Part shown: piece after piece, positions 1-12,667 of the stretch | Layout of the letters: each line of letters begins with the position of its first letter | Numbering within the stretch: the stretch's first letter is position 1 | Source: Dirofilaria immitis | Lineage: Eukaryota; Nematoda; Chromadorea; Rhabditida; Onchocercidae | Length of the DNA: 64,000 nt | Assembly (NCBI GenBank): GCA_024305405.1 | Contig: JAKNDB010000054.1 | Location: 620,001 to 684,000 of the forward strand | Direction of reading: 5' to 3' | Notes under the pieces: model-generated | Seen by the model: the letters and a program-made list of their open reading frames with translations, nothing else | Database searches by the model: none | What the model was told of the DNA's origin: nothing | Position numbers and translations under genes: made by a program

Positions 1-2310
1 AATGATTTTGAAAAGCACAAATAAATTTGAATTAATGTATCAAAATTTAACATAAAAAAATTGGTCAATTTATTTAATCCTGATTATTTTATGATATTTT
101 CTTGTATTCCTATCGATATTTAATTTTCATGCTAATATTTCACGCTAATTTCATTTTTTCTTTGAATTTTAATTTTGCATAATATAATTTAAAATTTTTA
201 AATTTTTCTATATAATCGATAAATAATATAATAAAATATAAATAAATTTAATAATTACATAATACTTTATTTAATTTATGATTATTTTGATTATTTTTGT
301 TTATTTTTATTTTACAGAATTCAATTCTTTAATGCAACAAAAATTTTTGTAACAAAAAAAATTTTCGTAAAATTTTTTTTCATAAATTGCTGATTTTCTT
401 TTCTTTTTTTCTTTGTACAGAAAGAAAAAAACCTAATCAAATGTTATCGTTGTTTTTTTTATTTTTTTCTCGTTTGTAGGATGAACAATCTGAAAATTAA
501 TTTTAGATGAATGAAATGACCTCATTAATTTTACATGAAAAATTGATGTAATTAGGATGTGATAAATTATTTTATTAAAATAATCTTATTCTCGACTAAT
601 TCTACTTTGTTTTTATTTTACTGATAATTATTTACTAACATAATGATAATTCTTTTATGTATTCAATTTTAATTATATATTCAATAATTTTTTATTATAA
701 TAATACTTTATATATAAATACCGTTACTAAAGCAAATATTTTTTCTTAAAAAAATTTATATTATATAAATTTTGTTTGTTGCTGATAACAATTATAATTA
801 TTTGCATTATCATATTTTAATCTCAAATTTAAATCAGGAGTATCAATGATAAATGATTATCTGATTGTTGAAGGTGAAAGAAACGATTTAATTTGTCGAA
901 AATGATAACAGAAAATGATATATTTACTTTTTTTTTTTATTTTCCCTTTATTAAAGCAATCCTTTTTTAGTTCATCTACATGAAAAAATTATTTTACTTC
1001 GATTAATAACTAATTATCTGAAATATGCTAATCAATAAATCATTTGATAAGCGATTGTTTAATATTTTCGTGATCTACTTGTTTTATCAATCACTTTTAT
1101 CGTTTCAACGAAATAATACTGTGTTTTCACTTTATATTGATGATTGTGATATCAATCATTGTGTTTTGAATTGGATCATTTAATTAGTTCTTTTTTTTGA
1201 TTGGATGACAAAAACTATAATCCGAAGCATTAGATTATAAGATGATCGATAATGATGAATTGATATCAGCTCGAGAAAAATCAAAGAAAAAAATTTTTAA
1301 CGATTCATGATAATTATTGATCTCGTCATTTTTCAAAGATCGTAAAGATTATTTTCTGTTTTTGAGTATTGAAATATTAAAAGAAATAAGTGAAATATAA
1401 TTGAAAATTATATCTAATTAATACAGTATTGATTTACAAGCAATAAAATATTGCTTATAAATTTTGCTTTATAATAATAGTATTTAATTAAGGAATTTTC
1501 TCGAAATTATCAAAGTTTAATTATTGATCGAAAAATAAAAATAAGCGATAATTAAATTGGCCAATGTTAATTTAATTTATAATAATTTAATTAAATAAAG
1601 TAACAATCTTTTAAAAGAGATAATTTTATGTTTCTAATATTACCTTTTACGATTTATAATGAAATTCCATAGATCTATTAAATTGTGTTTATTTTTTAAA
1701 TTTATTAAAAAATTTATTTCTACCAAATTTTATTTTACTGATGTAACCCAATTTTGAAATGTTGACATACAAAAGGAAGAAAAAATCATTCCGAATTGAG
1801 GTTAATTTTTAATGTTCTTCCAATGAATCCATATCATTTGGCCAATTATAAGAGTGTGATAAGTGATAGTTTATCTATTCGTGCAGAAATATTTTTTAAC
1901 GAATAACTGTTAATTTAAATTTGAGTTGTGATATTATTATTTTATATGATATTATCATTTATGCTATTATTGAATAAGAAAATTAATTTTTTGATAAATA
2001 TATATTTTATTTTAATTGAATTATTATTTTATCATTGTATGATAATAGCTAAATAATTAAGTGTAAAAATAATGTTAAAATAAGGAATGGATAATTTAAA
2101 AATTGATTTTAATCTTTTAATTATAATATTACAATTATTCATTTATCGATTGATTATTTGCAATACTAAAATCATAAATTTAATATATCAATTTATTACA
2201 TTATTATAGTATTGAAAAATTACACAATTAAGTAAATAATTTGTTGGTAAATTCAAATATACTTGATTTTCCTTTTAAATATAATATAAGTATAAATTTT
2301 ATAATAAAAT

Positions 2311-2523
2311 TACAATTACAGGATGTGGTACTCATGGATAATTATAATAGCATTGATTAATTATACTCTATTTATAACAGCATGTAAAATTAAAATTAAA
2401 ATGCAATCGAGAACAGATCATCCATTTCAATTACAAATTTATGTACCAGCAATTAAAATGAAAAGTCAACGATTGACATTTAATGAAAGAGATGATATGC
2501 GAATAATTACGGTTTATTTTTGA
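2311..2523 (+). CDS. possible terminal exon or small membrane-protein ORF
   Basis: An open frame follows a plausible acceptor (TTACAG just before position 2322) and begins with ATG at 2323. It encodes about 66 residues: a hydrophobic N-terminal stretch ([14 protein letters not shown]) and then a polar tail with mixed charge ([21 protein letters not shown]). The tail looks more like protein than the usual AT-rich random translation. It could be the last exon of a gene whose other exons I could not find, or a small single-pass protein. No family was recognised and chance is quite possible. Confidence 0.25.
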   Translation, partial: YNYRMWYSWIIIIALINYTLFITACKIKIKMQSRTDHPFQLQIYVPAIKMKSQRLTFNERDDMRIITVYF

Positions 2524-3098
2524 ATATCTTTTCTTAATTTTCATTCATTCATAAGCTCATTTTATTTTGTAACATTAATAATTGGCCGTATTTTTTATTT
2601 TATAATTATTGCTTTTTAAAAACTATCAATACTATCATTCATAAATGGTATTTTTTCTGTATATTTATCAAAAATTGTTTGATAATAATTTTCGATATTT
2701 AAGACTATTGCTAACTTTAATCATGATAATAAATTATTATTAATTAATATGTCGTTCAATTATTTGATAAGATATCATTAAATCATAAATGTTTATCAAT
2801 TTTATTAAATATTACATTTGGAATGATATATAATGGCTGAAAGATTTTTAATTCAATTAAAGTTTGATGATCGAGAATCATAAAATAATCAATCTTATAA
2901 GCATGTTTGAATGAGATGATATTGCATCTTTTATTCATGTTTTGTTTATCATTAACAAAATGATATATTAATTAACTCAAAAATTTTTAGCTCTTTCTTG
3001 AAAGGTTAAAGTTCGTTGCGATAAATAATATTATGCTATATCAGAAATATTTAGATCAAAGGTGACCGTTGTGATCGAAAGCACTGGATTTTTAAAAC

Positions 3099-3254
3099 AT
3101 GGAAAAAGAAAGGAAAAAATGGATTCCAGCAAAAGAAAGTAAGGCTAAAATTGAAGGTATTGGCTCATTTGGCTTAAGTATTCCAGATGATTTGATGCCA
3201 AGAATGGAGAATAGTTTTGCTATTATATGTTCAGAAGGCAATTGTTCTATTTAA
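3099..3254 (+). CDS. possible 51-codon small ORF
   Basis: ATG at 3099 directly follows an in-frame TAA and opens a 51-codon frame with balanced composition (for example AKIEGIGSFGLSIPDDLMPR), unusual in this AT-rich tract. An acceptor-like ATATTTAG lies about 45 bases upstream and a good donor-like GTAAGG lies inside, in another frame, so the true structure may be an exon rather than a complete gene. I do not recognise it. Confidence 0.2.
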   Translation: MEKERKKWIPAKESKAKIEGIGSFGLSIPDDLMPRMENSFAIICSEGNCSI

Positions 3255-6200
3255 AATTTTCCAATTTTACCCTCATTTTTGGGAGATTATTCGATATGAT
3301 GAAAAGAAAATTAGATCATATAATGATAATAATATACGAGAATAATATGAGAATATAATTATTTAATATTTCATAGAAATTTGCAAACGAAAAAATTTAT
3401 TTAATTTTTATTTATAATATTTAAAAATATTTTGCCAATTTTTCGCATATTCATTTTAACACATCCAATTATCGATTATTGGCATTATCAATAGGTAAAT
3501 ATTAATTTTTATTTATAAAATATATTAAAAATTCAATTTATATTCATGTATTATGCAAAATCTAAGGTTAAATTTTGCAATTAAATTTTTGTAAGAAGAA
3601 AAATTAAAAATAAAAGGTCTGAAATTATCAATTTCTCAAAAATGGCATATAATTATTATTTGTTAGAAACAAATTTAAAAGAAAAAAAAGAAATGATAAT
3701 ATATCATTTCGAAATGATATTTGAATAATCAATTTGACTATTGGAATGACGAAAAGATTAAATGAAAATTTATTTTTAATCATTTTAATCTTAAGTTTAA
3801 GAATTTTTTTGTTCCAAAAATTTCAAAATTGTATTTTATATTTCAAAAAGATATTTCTTATTTTCCTATTAAATTAATTATACTCTCTTATTGAAATCCT
3901 TTGATTAGAAATAATTTAATAATAAAATATCACAATGATTCAAATTGCATTTGTATTGGATATTGAAATGACCCAAATATTTTAAAATATTCAAAATATT
4001 TTGTAAAACAATTTCATACTATAAAATATTTGTTTTCATTCATATTTTTCAAACAAAATTTTAACTAACTGGCAATTTTCCAATTATGTGAAAAGCTAAA
4101 ATAACCTAAATATCTTTTTCCAAATAAGATAATTGTTCAACCAATCAACTCTAATGTGATAAAGCTCTATTCAAAATATTGTAAACATCACTTTAGAAAG
4201 GTCAAGATTTTACCTTACTTGAGTCATTACTTTCATCGATAATATATGGAAGTGTTTTTCAACTGAACTTCAATTCTTTATCGAATTCTATTGATTATAT
4301 TTTCAATATCTCCAAATCAAATTTTCATACTATCCAAAAATAAAACGCATCCAAGCAATCGACTGTATTTTCGATAAATTCATCAACAAACTGTATTGTA
4401 CCGTTATTATGGCAATAAATTATATCATGATAAAGCCTTTATTACATAAAAAATACACCGATCTCGAGAAGCCTTTAATCTTTTAACAAAACCTTTCACG
4501 ACATCTGATATGATATATTTTATCAGCGATTATTCATTGTTAATGGAATTACTTGGTATATTGCAAATTTAAATTACTATTTCAAATCTATATTGATTTA
4601 GCATTGGAAAGATAAAGATGGAGAGATTTAAAAATTTTGATAAACAACGAAGTAAAATATTACAATCCTCTATATATGTCCGAACTATTAATTACTTATT
4701 AATTCATCAATTATTTCATTTTATTTATATTCCCTATTAAATAATCGTAATTCTTTTCATGAAAAAATTACTTTATATAATCAAAATTAACAAAAAAATT
4801 AACTAAAGCTTCATTTAAATAATATAATATTATAAATAATTGGAAAAATAATTTCGATTATTTCTCGAATCAAATTATTGATTTTCTCATATCTGAAGCT
4901 ATACTATCCTTTTTATTTATTGATTCCTATGAATGAAGAATTTCCTAGTGGTATTTCCCGCATTTATACAATGGATATGTATTATTGAATAAAAAAAACC
5001 TGTAATCATCCTAACAACTAAAGAAGTAATTGTCTATTAGTGAAGCAACAATGAAAAATGAACAAATGCTATAATGAAAGGAAATTATAACTAAAATTAC
5101 GCTTATTGATTGATCTAATATTCTTTTGCTAATATTTTTCCTCTTTCATATGCATAACAATTAAGTAAATTAATTAAATCATTGAGTATTACAATATTCC
5201 GCACACGATGAAGAGATCAATTAATTTGAAAATGTAGGTATTGTCTCAAAGATGATTTATATCAGATTTACTAATCCGATAATACATCAAGTCTAATATG
5301 CTATCGCTATGTGATATCATTAATTATGGATATTCGTCTTTGTCATTTGCATCATAACTTTATAAATTGTAAAAGATTTGCAAGAAATTTTTATTTTTTT
5401 ATTTGCTACAAATGTGTATGTTTTCATACAAATTATAAATTTATGAACTTAATAAAACAGCTTATATGAATAATAAATATACCAAATGTCAAAATCATTA
5501 TCTTATCAAAGATATACTGAAAGTATATTATGCTTTCGGGCATTTTTCATATCAAGCAGAAAGTGAAAATGATCATGAGAAAAAGGACAACCATCATTAC
5601 ATAATTTACAATAAAGGAAGATCAAAATTTTATAATTCAACAATGATACCTTTGCATATTTAAAGCAGCACTATGTCCATAATAATGAAATATCCTCCTC
5701 TCTATTACTTTAATAAAAATTTCTCTCAGGAAACTATAAAATAAATCCATGTATTCTTGCAGTAATTTCAAAAAAGTCTAAACATCGTGAATGAAATCTA
5801 AATATGCTCTATAAGTTTCTCGCAACTCTAATCTCTTATATAAAACTATTATGATAATATTACAGATGGTGGAGATTGTATTAATATGGTCAATGTGCAG
5901 CTTAATATTTGAAACAATAATATAACATACAAAGTAAAATCGAGTTAAATTTGAAACTTTTCTCGAAGCTCAAAATTTGAAAAAATCGAACAAATGCTTT
6001 CAAATACAGTGACAATCGAAATACCCGTTGGTGAAGAAACAAATAGAAAAAAGAATCACTATAGTAAAACCTGAAAAACAATTGATAAGTGCGATTCTTA
6101 TAAGAGCTAAAATTGTGAAAATTAGTTTCATATCGAAAACAATAATTTAAAACGTGGAATTTTGATCGTCTGAAACATAGCAATCCCTAAGCAAATAGTT

Positions 6201-6617
6201 GCCTAGAAGTAACAAAAAAATTTCGAAACAAATAAATATATAGATTATATAACTTATTAATAATACATGAGCATCAACAAATCACGTGCAGTAAAAACGA
6301 AAAAATTTTTGTCTGGAAGTGAGATTTTTAGTATACAAGAAAAAATCTGCTATTTTGAAGTCTAATATCATCAAATATCATTTATTACTTCATACGAATA
6401 ATTTAGAACTTTCATTTTTAAATTTAAAAAGAAAAAAAATCAGTCATTCAAAATTTCTTAATAAAATGAAATTTTTCGATGCATAAAAAGAATATAAAAT
6501 ATAAAAATTAATGCTTATTCAAAATATAAAATCATGAACAAGAAAATAAAACTGATGAATAACAGAGAAAAAAAAACTTCCGAAAGGTAAAAATAATGAA
6601 AAAGCAATGAAACAAAG

Positions 6618-9600
6618 TCACCAATTCGGCTGATATTTCGCAAGAGTACTATTAGGTTTAAACTGACACCAGCTTATGTCCAAATTACTTTGAACATAAG
6701 ACATCGGATAATATATGAAGACACCAATAATTACTCCCAACAGTAATACCCACAACCAAAATTTCAACAAACCAAGTCGACAACATAAATGCCATTGCAA
6801 ACAATAAGCCCAAATAGCACTGGTCCAAAATAGAAGTACGTCAAGAAATACTGTGCATCTGAAATACAAGATAAATTTGAAAAACATAAAAAGATAAAAA
6901 GCCATTCATTCAAAGTCTTCATTAAAAATAAATGCACCAAAAGACTCAAATCGAAAAGTAAAAGTGAATCGCTTCCTAGAAAATTAATATTCACTGAAAT
7001 AACTGACCTCCACAATATCATTAACTCTGTACTAGAGCTATTAAGACCATGTTTAAGCCAATTAAAATGGGCAGGAATAAATGTTTTGCGAATATTGCCA
7101 ACAAGAATCGCAAATGAAGTCACCATTTGTAACATTTGCAACAGAAGTTCAATTGCATTGGAAATAGTTCTTTGTCTGAAATATTATAATATATGAATAA
7201 TGAATGCTCTCCATAAATAATTACATGCAGCTAAAAAATTGTGCAGGCATGATTGCGCTAATGCATAATCAAATAGACAATAATTTCAATATAGAAGTGA
7301 ATGGAAGCAGGAAATGCAGATGGTCAATGCGCACTAATCAAAATTTTTTTCATTCGTAAAATCAAAAATGAAGTTATCTACTCCATCTAAACAAAAAAAT
7401 CATGAAAATAAAGCAAATGTTCTTCATGATATTTTTGTTAACTAACTGCAAAATATAATGAAATCTAAAAATAAAACAAAAATTGCTTACTTTGCTTCAT
7501 ATTTTGCAATAATGGCTAATTCAGCTCGCTTTCTAGCTAGCAATCGTTTCTCCAGCAATCTTCGATCTCGTTTCTGACGCATCAAAATTTTTTCGGACTG
7601 TTAAGATCTCTTTTATTTGTGAAATCAGGAAAGAGGATATCTATTCCATCTCAAACAAAACATTTCATCATGAAAACGAACGTAAAAAAGAAACTGTAAT
7701 TTGGTAGATACAACACTACCAAATTTATGGAATAGGATCACTTCGCTAGGATTCAAAGATGAACTATGTTAATAAAAGAGAATAATAGTAAACTTAAAGA
7801 TCATCAAGTTACCTTCTACAACTGATAAATCGCGCTTATCTTGAGTAAGTGGCAAATATCGACGTATTTGACCAATCAGTTTTACCTGGCTTCCGGTATC
7901 AGATACATTACCTGCTCTATCACTTTCCATTTCCATAACATCACCTAAGGGATGTCTTTCTTTTCTAGAAAATAATTTTGTTACACTGGACTGCAAATAA
8001 GGAGAAATTTAAATTTAATAGTCAATGCAAAATCTGCATTAAAATAACGTTAAAAACTCCAATTTGTAACAATTCAGAAAGAATGAGAATCAAAAATAAT
8101 AATAATAGCACAAAAAATATTAAAGATAAAACAGGAACATTAAAAGTCTTAAGCGTGCTATAAAATCAAATAATAAAATCTTTTACGTGCAAGAAGCACA
8201 ATATCCGCACTGCTTGCAACAGTTTAAGGGTTTCAGTATCATATCACGAATATCAAATCTATTCCAGCGTCTGTGCACAGGTATTTGCGAATCGCTTTTT
8301 AGATTTTGCTTTTCACGTAATGTTGCTGCTTCTTTCTTCAAACGAGGTGGTGGTATTGGTATTCCTGAATCAATTAAAATGTTATACTAATAAACGATAA
8401 ATTTTTCAAAGGAATTAAAATCCATATTTGTCAAGATCTTTTAAAGGAAATGTAAGGCGTATTAATTTCGAATTAATAAAGAAAACGAGAAAAGTGGAAA
8501 GAAAGAAAAAGAAGGAAGAACGAGAATTGGCGATTACTTATACTAGCGTCGTAGCGAAAAACATAAAATTCCCCATCGATTTACTGTCTTCTTCAAAATA
8601 AACTATACTAGGTCAAGCGTAACTACATCTAGATTGAATTAGATTTAAATCAAAGAAAAAAGAAAAAAAAGGACCATTGTAATCATACCGTCGGAAGATG
8701 ATGACACTGGTTCACTTAGGAATATCTGTTTCATGCATTCACGTTCTTCTTCATCTCGAATTACTGCGGCTAGACTTTTGGCATTACTGATTTTTAGATT
8801 TCCAGAATCTAATTTTTCCAATTCCGTTCGTTCGCTAAATTTATCTCTATTTAAATAAATTTCAGTTATTCAATAAGTTGAAATAAATCTATACTTTTTG
8901 ATCGATTTTATTGTGATATTAAATCAACTCTAATTAACCCAAAATTTCAAAACGATGATGCGACACATTGAAAAGTCTCAGTTTTTAAACTTTCAATTCA
9001 GGCAATTAAATAATAAAGAGCAATAAATTTTTCTCCTAAATAATATTTAAGAAATTAAAATATTACAGAATACTAACATTTTCATAGCATCGTCCTGATC
9101 ATCGCTATTTGATTCTTGCTCTTCTCGTTCTTCATCGGATGAATCTGCTTCATTAATTTTATTGGATTTTTGATCTCTCTTTGATTTTTGTGATTTCCCA
9201 TATTCAATCATATAAATTTCCTGAAATAATCTTACCAGCTGAATGTATATTAGTCATTTGAATTTTTGAAAACGAAAAAGAAAGTGTTTTTAAACTAATT
9301 ATAAAAACGCATAACTGTTATTCTGTGAGAATTTTTGGAAAATTTATCAACTCTAAATTACTCAAACCTCACCTTATATGTATTATTTCGATATAGCGTA
9401 ATTCGTTTATAAATCAAATTACACCAAACGATCAAATAATTCTTAGTTCGTAATGGTTTAAAGCATAAGCAGAGGATAAGATGCATCCAGAACCATAACA
9501 GATCATAACTTTTCCATAGAACAAAATAAGCACAATTCACATATATAGATGTAAACCAGTTGAAATGAGCCAAAAGTGCTAAGATAAAGCGGTACCAACA

Positions 9601-9627
9601 CCAAAACAGAAAGCAACACCAACGCAT
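6618..9627 (-). CDS. multi-pass membrane protein, 449 aa, eight exons, unrecognised family
   Basis: Read right to left, the coding exons are 9373-9627, 9078-9220, 8689-8846, 8187-8364, 7886-7985, 7491-7597, 7008-7175 and 6618-6858. They total 1,350 bases with every splice phase matching and one stop, so the model is strong. ATG at 9627 lies just after an in-frame TAA. Residues 1-85 are rich in Trp, Phe and Leu and look like two membrane segments. An acidic, charged cytosolic region follows (SSDEEREEQESNSDDQDD), then PIPPPR, a Cys patch (CCKQCGYCASC), a basic helix (RQKRDRRLLEKRLLARKRAE), and three or four further hydrophobic segments up to the C-terminus. I do not recognise the family. It is divergent from the plus-strand gene at 10.6 kb. 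Exon 5 has an alternative donor (see findings). Confidence 0.75.
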
Positions 9628-10605
9628 CTTTTAACTCATTTCGTAAAATATACCATCATGTCTCCAACTCTAAAATATATTATTTTTCTGTTAAGGTTAA
9701 TAATAATTTGATTATTTTCAAGAATTAAGCATATAATTAAAATATGTTTAAATCAAATATATTTATATATTCGTATTTAAAATAATTCTTATAAAATGCA
9801 TTTATATCCAAATATAAATGATATTATCTTACAATAATATAACAAAACCTAAATATCGAGTATAAATTAAACATAACCAAGGGGATAACGACCAAATGAT
9901 AAACGATTTAGAATTTCAATGTATAAGCATCTATAATATTCTTTAAAGTTATCATTTCTACATTAATTAATCGTAAATTCTGAAAACTCTATTATAATCA
10001 ATTTCAGTAAAAATAAAAAGCCACTAACAAAATAATAAACAAAAGTGTTTTTGATATTAATGATTTGCCGATTTAATAAATGAATAACACATTCCAACAC
10101 AACCTTTTATGGCATAGAATGTATGAAATTTCATGAGATGAATAATCATTAATTAATGGTTTCATTATGATATTAATATGTTCTACATTTATTTTTAAAT
10201 TATCCAGTCATATTGTTAGAATCGAACTTAAAAAATTAATCATACAGCAAAAAATCGATATGCAATAATAGCTAGGTAAATAAGCTTTAATACAACATTA
10301 AAATGAAAGAACATATAAAATTATTTGCTGCATCTATTGCTCATTTGCTCCATGAACAGCATTACCTCATACAATAAACAATACGCTAACTTAGTGATAT
10401 GGTAAAAAGTAAAAATCCTTTACATCAACTAGAAGAATTGAAATATTTGGTTCAAACTGTTTCTTTATTCGGTGGCGGAGTATTTTCGGATATTGTTATG
10501 AAGATGGAAAGAGAAATGATATGTGTGATATTGACGTGATCTATTAGATTTTATTAACTTTGGGTATTACGAATTTTTACGTGAGTAAAGTAATACGGGA
10601 TAACA
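9628..10605. promoter_or_regulatory. shared upstream region of two divergent genes
   Basis: About 1 kb between the start codons of the minus-strand 449-aa membrane protein and the plus-strand gene at 10606. It is AT-rich, with no open frame of note and no recognisable core-promoter element. It must hold the 5' ends of both genes; whether it acts as one bidirectional promoter is inference from the head-to-head arrangement. Confidence 0.4.
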
Positions 10606-12341
10606 ATGGGCACTTCAAATCCAGTCGATTTATGGAAGCATTCTTTATCGAATACCAATGGACTAATTGCGGGATCTGACGTCAGGTAAGTAAATATTTT
10701 TATTGTATTTCATTAATATCTTTATAATTAGCATTATATCTTTTATAATAATATCATATTTTTCTCCTTTTTCTTGAGAATAGACCAAAATTTGTGACGT
10801 GTGAAATAGGCAAAGCATTTCAAAATATAGTTCTATTTTGATGGTAGAGTTATGAAGAAGTATTTTATAGAATAAGGAAAGAATAAATAATTATTTTATT
10901 TATTCATATTTTTGGTAATCGTTTTCAGTTCAACGCCATTATTCCTTACTTCACCTGTAATTTCATCGTTTACTGGTGATGCGAATTATTTGCGAAGAAT
11001 TTTCAAAGCATGGCCTATTAATATGGAAAGAAAAGCCGTATTTTTGGCCAGCACATGCTACATTTATGGCTTGCGGTATTGCTGGTGTTATAATTGGTAA
11101 ACACCAGTTTTATAAGAATACAAAATATAAAATAAAATCAAATAATTATGTATCTTTATGACCCTTACTTGCTGCTTTTTGCTCTTCGATTCATTTTTTT
11201 TTTTTTGTAGATAAAAACTTTTTCACTACTTTAGTATCATTTCATTATATTGGAATATATAAAACGATAATGAAGACTATTAATATCAAAAAGTTTGTAC
11301 TTTTCAACTCTTTTAATTTGCCTCTGATCAACTCTAAATTAAATAATAATGGATTGTTTATAAATAGTAATAATAATAGATTATTAATATAACAATAAAA
11401 ATAGATTATTAATATGACAGTGCTGATTCCTTTATGACAATTTTACATATTGATGAAATTGAGTTAATTGCAGGCCGATTAGTATGCAATTTGCATTTCA
11501 GGAATTCGTGTCAATTCCCATACTTTTCTTGGGAATGCAAATTATTCGTACGCTGAAAGTTTGCGGAAATGTCCTAGATTAACTTGGATGATTTCTCTTT
11601 ATAGTTCCGCTCTTATGTATTTTGGTATTAATGAAAATATTATTTCTAGATATTTGTATAGGTAAATTTTGGCTTACAATGACTCGTATATAAAAATATT
11701 TTCTTTCAGATGTTTTTAGGCAATGAGTAGTATAAAGTGATAAGCATTTACTACAAAGGATAATTTTAAATAAGATATACTTATTTGGCGAAAACGATAA
11801 CTATAAATACATCAAATATGCTTTACTAATCCACCTTTACTTTTTCTAAATTTTAATAGACTCTCATTTTAGTCATGGTAATCTTTGTAACACATGTCTT
11901 ATTTTGAGTAGCATAACGACTGCGCTGTTAGGTGGAATTTTTTACCGATGATTTCTACACCCTATTTGACAGCAGCTGCAGTAAGTTATTTCCATAATTC
12001 TTCTAAAAACTCTTTATTTAGCGTAGTATTTTTGAATTTGTTCTCACATACTATTCTCATACGTTCTCACAAGATTTGTTTCTCACATAAGTTTATTTTC
12101 TCGATAACAATAGAATTTGTAAAGTATTGGTATCATGTTCTAGGCTATACTTCAAGGAGATCAGAATTCAATACCGAAGTTGAGGAAAACAAATAATTGG
12201 CTTAATTACGTTTTTCGGTGGAAAGTTGGTGTTAATGCCTGTCGAGGAATCTTGTTGCCAATGGCTCTTGGATTGAGTGCTGTTTCTGGTGCTTCCATGT
12301 ATATTCGCCTCTGGGGCAGACAGAAGTTATATTTTCATTAA
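10606..12341 (+). CDS. small multi-pass membrane protein, about 237 aa, two compensating frame breaks
   Basis: Exons 10606-10685, 10929-11096, 11502-11661, 11873-11980 and 12144-12341 have good GT-AG borders and total 714 bases, an exact multiple of three. The protein starts MGTSNPVDLWKHSL. It contains hydrophobic stretches (FMACGIAGVIIG, LILSSITTALLGG, LLPMALGLSAVSGASMY) and ends in LWGRQKLYFH. Exon 2 begins in one frame (TPLFLTSPVISSF) and must finish one frame later (KHGLLIWKEKPYF). Exon 4 reads LLGG and then needs one more base in a T6 run to reach MISTPYLTAAA and join exon 5. The two shifts cancel. Size and topology would suit a small mitochondrial or ER protein (TMEM126-like is one thought), but I do not recognise it firmly. 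It may be intact with assembly errors, or a pseudogene. Confidence 0.6.
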
Positions 12342-12388
12342 TGACTTTCAAAGTTTTTCGTACTCATTTAGACTATAAAGATGGATGT

Positions 12389-12394
12389 AATAAA
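12389..12394 (+). promoter_or_regulatory. polyadenylation signal AATAAA
   Basis: A perfect AATAAA lies about 48 bases after the stop of the plus-strand gene ending at 12341. This spacing is typical of nematode 3' ends. Confidence 0.55.
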
Positions 12395-12594
12395 GTTTTG
12401 AATTAAAAAAGTCTTTTATTGCTGGCATGTTTACTTTGAAATAATTAGAGCAGTATGGTGAAAAATTAGAAGGATTTCAGGATTATGGATACACTTTCTG
12501 TGGAACCAGGATTTGTTGCAGAAATGGGTGAACATTAATCTTAGGGATATCTATTTAATGCAATGCATACGAATTAGGATTTACTTTTAAGTTG

Positions 12595-12667
12595 TTTTGT
12601 GAGTCTTGTCATTGTTTGAAATAAAAGAAATAAATTTTGTGAGTCTTGTCATTGTTTGAAATAAAAG
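12595..12667. repeat. two-copy perfect direct repeat, 33 bases, 40-base period
   Basis: The segment 12595-12627 is repeated exactly at 12635-12667 (core GTGAGTCTTGTCATTG). It lies about 250 bases downstream of the stop of the plus-strand gene. It looks like a recent local duplication with no visible function. Confidence 0.8.

Larger units (their letters stand above)
1..6617. other. AT-rich non-coding tract, no supported gene
   Basis: Very AT-rich sequence with many short A and T runs. I found no chain of exons with matching splice phases on either strand. The only open frames that look at all like coding sequence are listed separately (about 2311-2523 and 3099-3254). A short plus-strand open stretch near 5950-6070 and a plus-strand ORF at 5467-5663 have no splice or start context that supports them. 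No transposon, RNA gene or notable repeat was seen. Confidence 0.5.
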
